A stretch of 7,884 nucleotides of DNA from Gammaproteobacteria bacterium (GTDB taxonomy: Bacteria > Pseudomonadota > Gammaproteobacteria > QOAV01). Shown one piece after another: positions 6,060 to 7,884 of the stretch. Below the pieces are notes generated by a model. The model was not told where the DNA came from. It ran no database searches and saw only the letters and a program-made list of their open reading frames with translations. Numbering within the stretch: the first letter of the stretch is position 1; each line of letters begins with the position of its first letter. The stretch is from contig QOAV01000136.1 of NCBI GenBank assembly GCA_003972845.1, positions 1 through 7,884 on the forward strand, read 5' to 3'. A program made the position numbers and the translations under genes.

Positions 6060-7884
6060 TCAGAACAGGGGCTCGCAGCTGTAACGGATATTGAATGGCC
6101 GATTGTAACTGTCCCGCACCGCTACCGCGACAAAACTGCTGACATTGGAACCATCGCCCAGCTGTCCGGCGCTGCCGTCTCCCCAGGCGTAGACCACGCC
6201 CTCCCGCGACAGTGCCAGGCTGTGATTGTCACCCGCCGCCACCGCCACGATATGCTTGATCGGCTGAGCAGATGCGTCCACCACCGTCACCAGGGAGCCG
6301 GTCGTATCGCTGGGCGTGTTGGCGCCGTTGCCAAGCTGTCCGAAATCGTTGGCGCCCATGGCTGTCACATGCCCGGTACTCAACAGGAACAACACATGAT
6401 TCTTGCCTGCCGCCGCCGCCCTGACGCCAGTCAGACGTTTGCCGTCATTGCGGCGCACATAATGGGCAATACCACCATTGGCGGCGAACGCATCGACCGC
6501 CACAGTTGTTGTGCCGGGTACGCCGGATATGTTAGTTGTGTCAGTCTCACCGCCAGTACCACTATCCGGCGAGTCCGTGTTACTGTCGCCGGAATCCGGA
6601 TTGTCGTCAGCCTCCCCTGAAACCGGTGTACCGACAATACCTTTCTGCAATGCTTGCTGATCGGCGCCATCGACCGGGGACGGGCCGGTTTCCGGCACCT
6701 CCGGTTCGCCTGTTTTTGGCCCGGTGGAACTGTTGACGCCGTTACTGAAAAAGGGGATGGTCGAATTCCCCGACGCCATCACCTGGCCGTTGTTCATGAC
6801 GTAAACACTGTAGCCCGCCGCCGAGCTGATCTGGCGCACGCCGCTAATGATTCTTCTGCCGGCGTCGCGCAGGTATACCGCCCGCAGCGCCGCTTCGTGC
6901 TCACCGCCAACCTTTGACGGATCAAAATAAGGCGAATCATCTTCCGGATTCTGATTGTTTTGCGCGAATGCCGCGCGCTCGCCACCTTCTCTGAGCAGCG
7001 CCGGGTTGATCGGAGTATTCCTGTCCCAGACCAGAACCCTGCCATCCGCCAGCCTGCCGAGTATATGTTGATCTCCTGCGGCAACGGAGACTACGCCGGA
7101 CACCGGTTCGCCATCCACACCGAGCAGGTTAACCACGGAGCTCTCGGCCAGCTGCCCGCTATCACCAGAACCATCCCCAGCACCGTCGCCAGTCCCGCCA
7201 GTGGTTCCACCGTCTGAACTGCTGGTCTGATCATTATCCTGAATATTCGCCTGGCCGCCATCAGCGCCAACAGTCAAGCCGAAACCGCTTTGTGAAACAG
7301 CGCCGTTTTCACGCGCGGCAACACTCTCGGCCGAGCGGGTGAGAAACCCGGTGTTTCCCCAGGCGATGACGCTGCCATCCGCTCGCAATGCTACGCTCAG
7401 AGACCCGTCCGCGGAAACCGCCCTTACTTCGGCTGCCGGGCTGGTATCTGCTTCCAGAACGGAAACCGGTGTTTCGTAAAATTCTCCCGTGGTGCCCGCC
7501 GGCGCAGTCTCGAATGGCCCGGTGTAGGCATCGGGCGCTATCCGGTAGGAGCTGGCGTAAGCCAGATTTGCTTGTGTATCGAATACCTGGCTGGCGTCAT
7601 TGGCGCCCCAGGCCAGTACACTGCCGTTGAGCTTCAGCGCCAGTGCATGATTGTCGCCTGATGCTACCGCAGCAAAGCCCTGCGCCGGTTCGTAATGCTC
7701 ATCGCGCACCGCAACCGGGCTATAGGCATCCAGTCCGGTGCCATCGCCCAGCTGACCGGAAGCATTACTGCCCCAGCTGAAAACCAGGCCATTTTCGCAT
7801 CTCGCCAGAGAATGGTTTTGACCGGCGGCCAATGGCGCAATCTGCATCGGTACATCAACAGCCACTTCCTCTGCTGTCAAAAGC
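6060..7884 (-). CDS. RCC1-repeat beta-propeller protein, 5'-partial, first visible gene of the T2SS operon
   Basis: The frame is open to the right edge, so the N-terminus and any signal peptide are missing; 606 codons counted from a TTG at 7880 are visible, ending in TGA. At least seven RCC1-type blades can be read, with cores near residues 15-60, 68-100, 151-176, 262-286, 346-371, 486-518 and 544-578. Good copies carry the pattern AAGxNHSLAL, then GxVxAWG, then GQLGDG; the central blades are degenerate. Two long low-complexity insertions rich in Gly, Ser, Thr and Asp (about 206-247 and 384-455) interrupt the propeller. Only two cysteines are visible, residues 28 and 602, possibly a disulfide. 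The same 14 bases coding for part of the GQLGDG motif occur at 6151-6164 and 7741-7754. RCC1 propellers are protein-interaction scaffolds; the specific role here is unknown. It ends 15 bases before gspC on the same strand, so it is probably co-transcribed. An exported T2SS substrate or a surface accessory protein is my inference. The family call is strong, the function is not. Confidence 0.85.
   Translation of the reverse strand, partial: LLTAEEVAVDVPMQIAPLAAGQNHSLARCENGLVFSWGSNASGQLGDGTGLDAYSPVAVRDEHYEPAQGFAAVASGDNHALALKLNGSVLAWGANDASQVFDTQANLAYASSYRIAPDAYTGPFETAPAGTTGEFYETPVSVLEADTSPAAEVRAVSADGSLSVALRADGSVIAWGNTGFLTRSAESVAARENGAVSQSGFGLTVGADGGQANIQDNDQTSSSDGGTTGGTGDGAGDGSGDSGQLAESSVVNLLGVDGEPVSGVVSVAAGDQHILGRLADGRVLVWDRNTPINPALLREGGERAAFAQNNQNPEDDSPYFDPSKVGGEHEAALRAVYLRDAGRRIISGVRQISSAAGYSVYVMNNGQVMASGNSTIPFFSNGVNSSTGPKTGEPEVPETGPSPVDGADQQALQKGIVGTPVSGEADDNPDSGDSNTDSPDSGTGGETDTTNISGVPGTTTVAVDAFAANGGIAHYVRRNDGKRLTGVRAAAAGKNHVLFLLSTGHVTAMGANDFGQLGNGANTPSDTTGSLVTVVDASAQPIKHIVAVAAGDNHSLALSREGVVYAWGDGSAGQLGDGSNVSSFVAVAVRDSYNRPFNIRYSCEPLF

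Noticed and set aside
7878..7880. TTG as the start of the RCC1 gene
   Set aside because: The frame remains open to the window edge and the TTG lies directly before a blade with no signal peptide, so the gene most likely begins upstream.

Overview
The window is one strand of a single operon. Every gene supported here lies on the minus strand and reads from the right edge to the left edge. It holds the first part of a general (type II) secretion operon, in the order: RCC1-repeat protein (5' end outside the window), gspC, gspD, gspE, gspF, gspG, gspH (3' end outside the window). The canonical C-D-E-F-G-H order, the prepilin signatures and the secretin fit a diderm proteobacterium, most likely a gammaproteobacterium with moderately GC-rich coding. 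The sequence does not let me name a genus.

Layout, in direction of transcription: positions 7884-6060 encode a large beta-propeller protein of RCC1-type repeats with two long Gly/Ser/Thr/Asp-rich linkers. Fifteen bases later comes gspC (6044-5520), then gspD (5516-3627), gspE (about 3631-2099), gspF (2093-879), gspG (882-448) and gspH (399-1). Gaps are -4 to +48 bases, so there is no room for internal terminators and probably none for internal promoters. No RNA gene, mobile element, CRISPR array or terminator was seen. The promoter must lie upstream, beyond the right edge.

How the parts work together: GspC is the inner-membrane clamp that contacts the outer-membrane secretin GspD. GspE is the cytoplasmic ATPase, GspF the inner-membrane platform, GspG the major pseudopilin and GspH a minor pseudopilin. 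Together they push folded periplasmic proteins through GspD. The RCC1-type protein is not a known T2SS component; its place at the head of the operon makes it a candidate substrate or accessory surface protein.

Points that stand out: (1) gspE has no ATG/GTG/TTG start that keeps its conserved N-terminus. The best candidate is a rare ATT codon overlapping the gspD stop, with a well-placed Shine-Dalgarno. (2) GspD appears to have one fewer periplasmic N-domain than usual, and GspC lacks a PDZ domain, which suggests a compact periplasmic section. (3) GspD has a Thr/Asn tract, encoded by a 9-bp tandem repeat, in the gate region. (4) An RCC1 propeller gene is fused into the operon.
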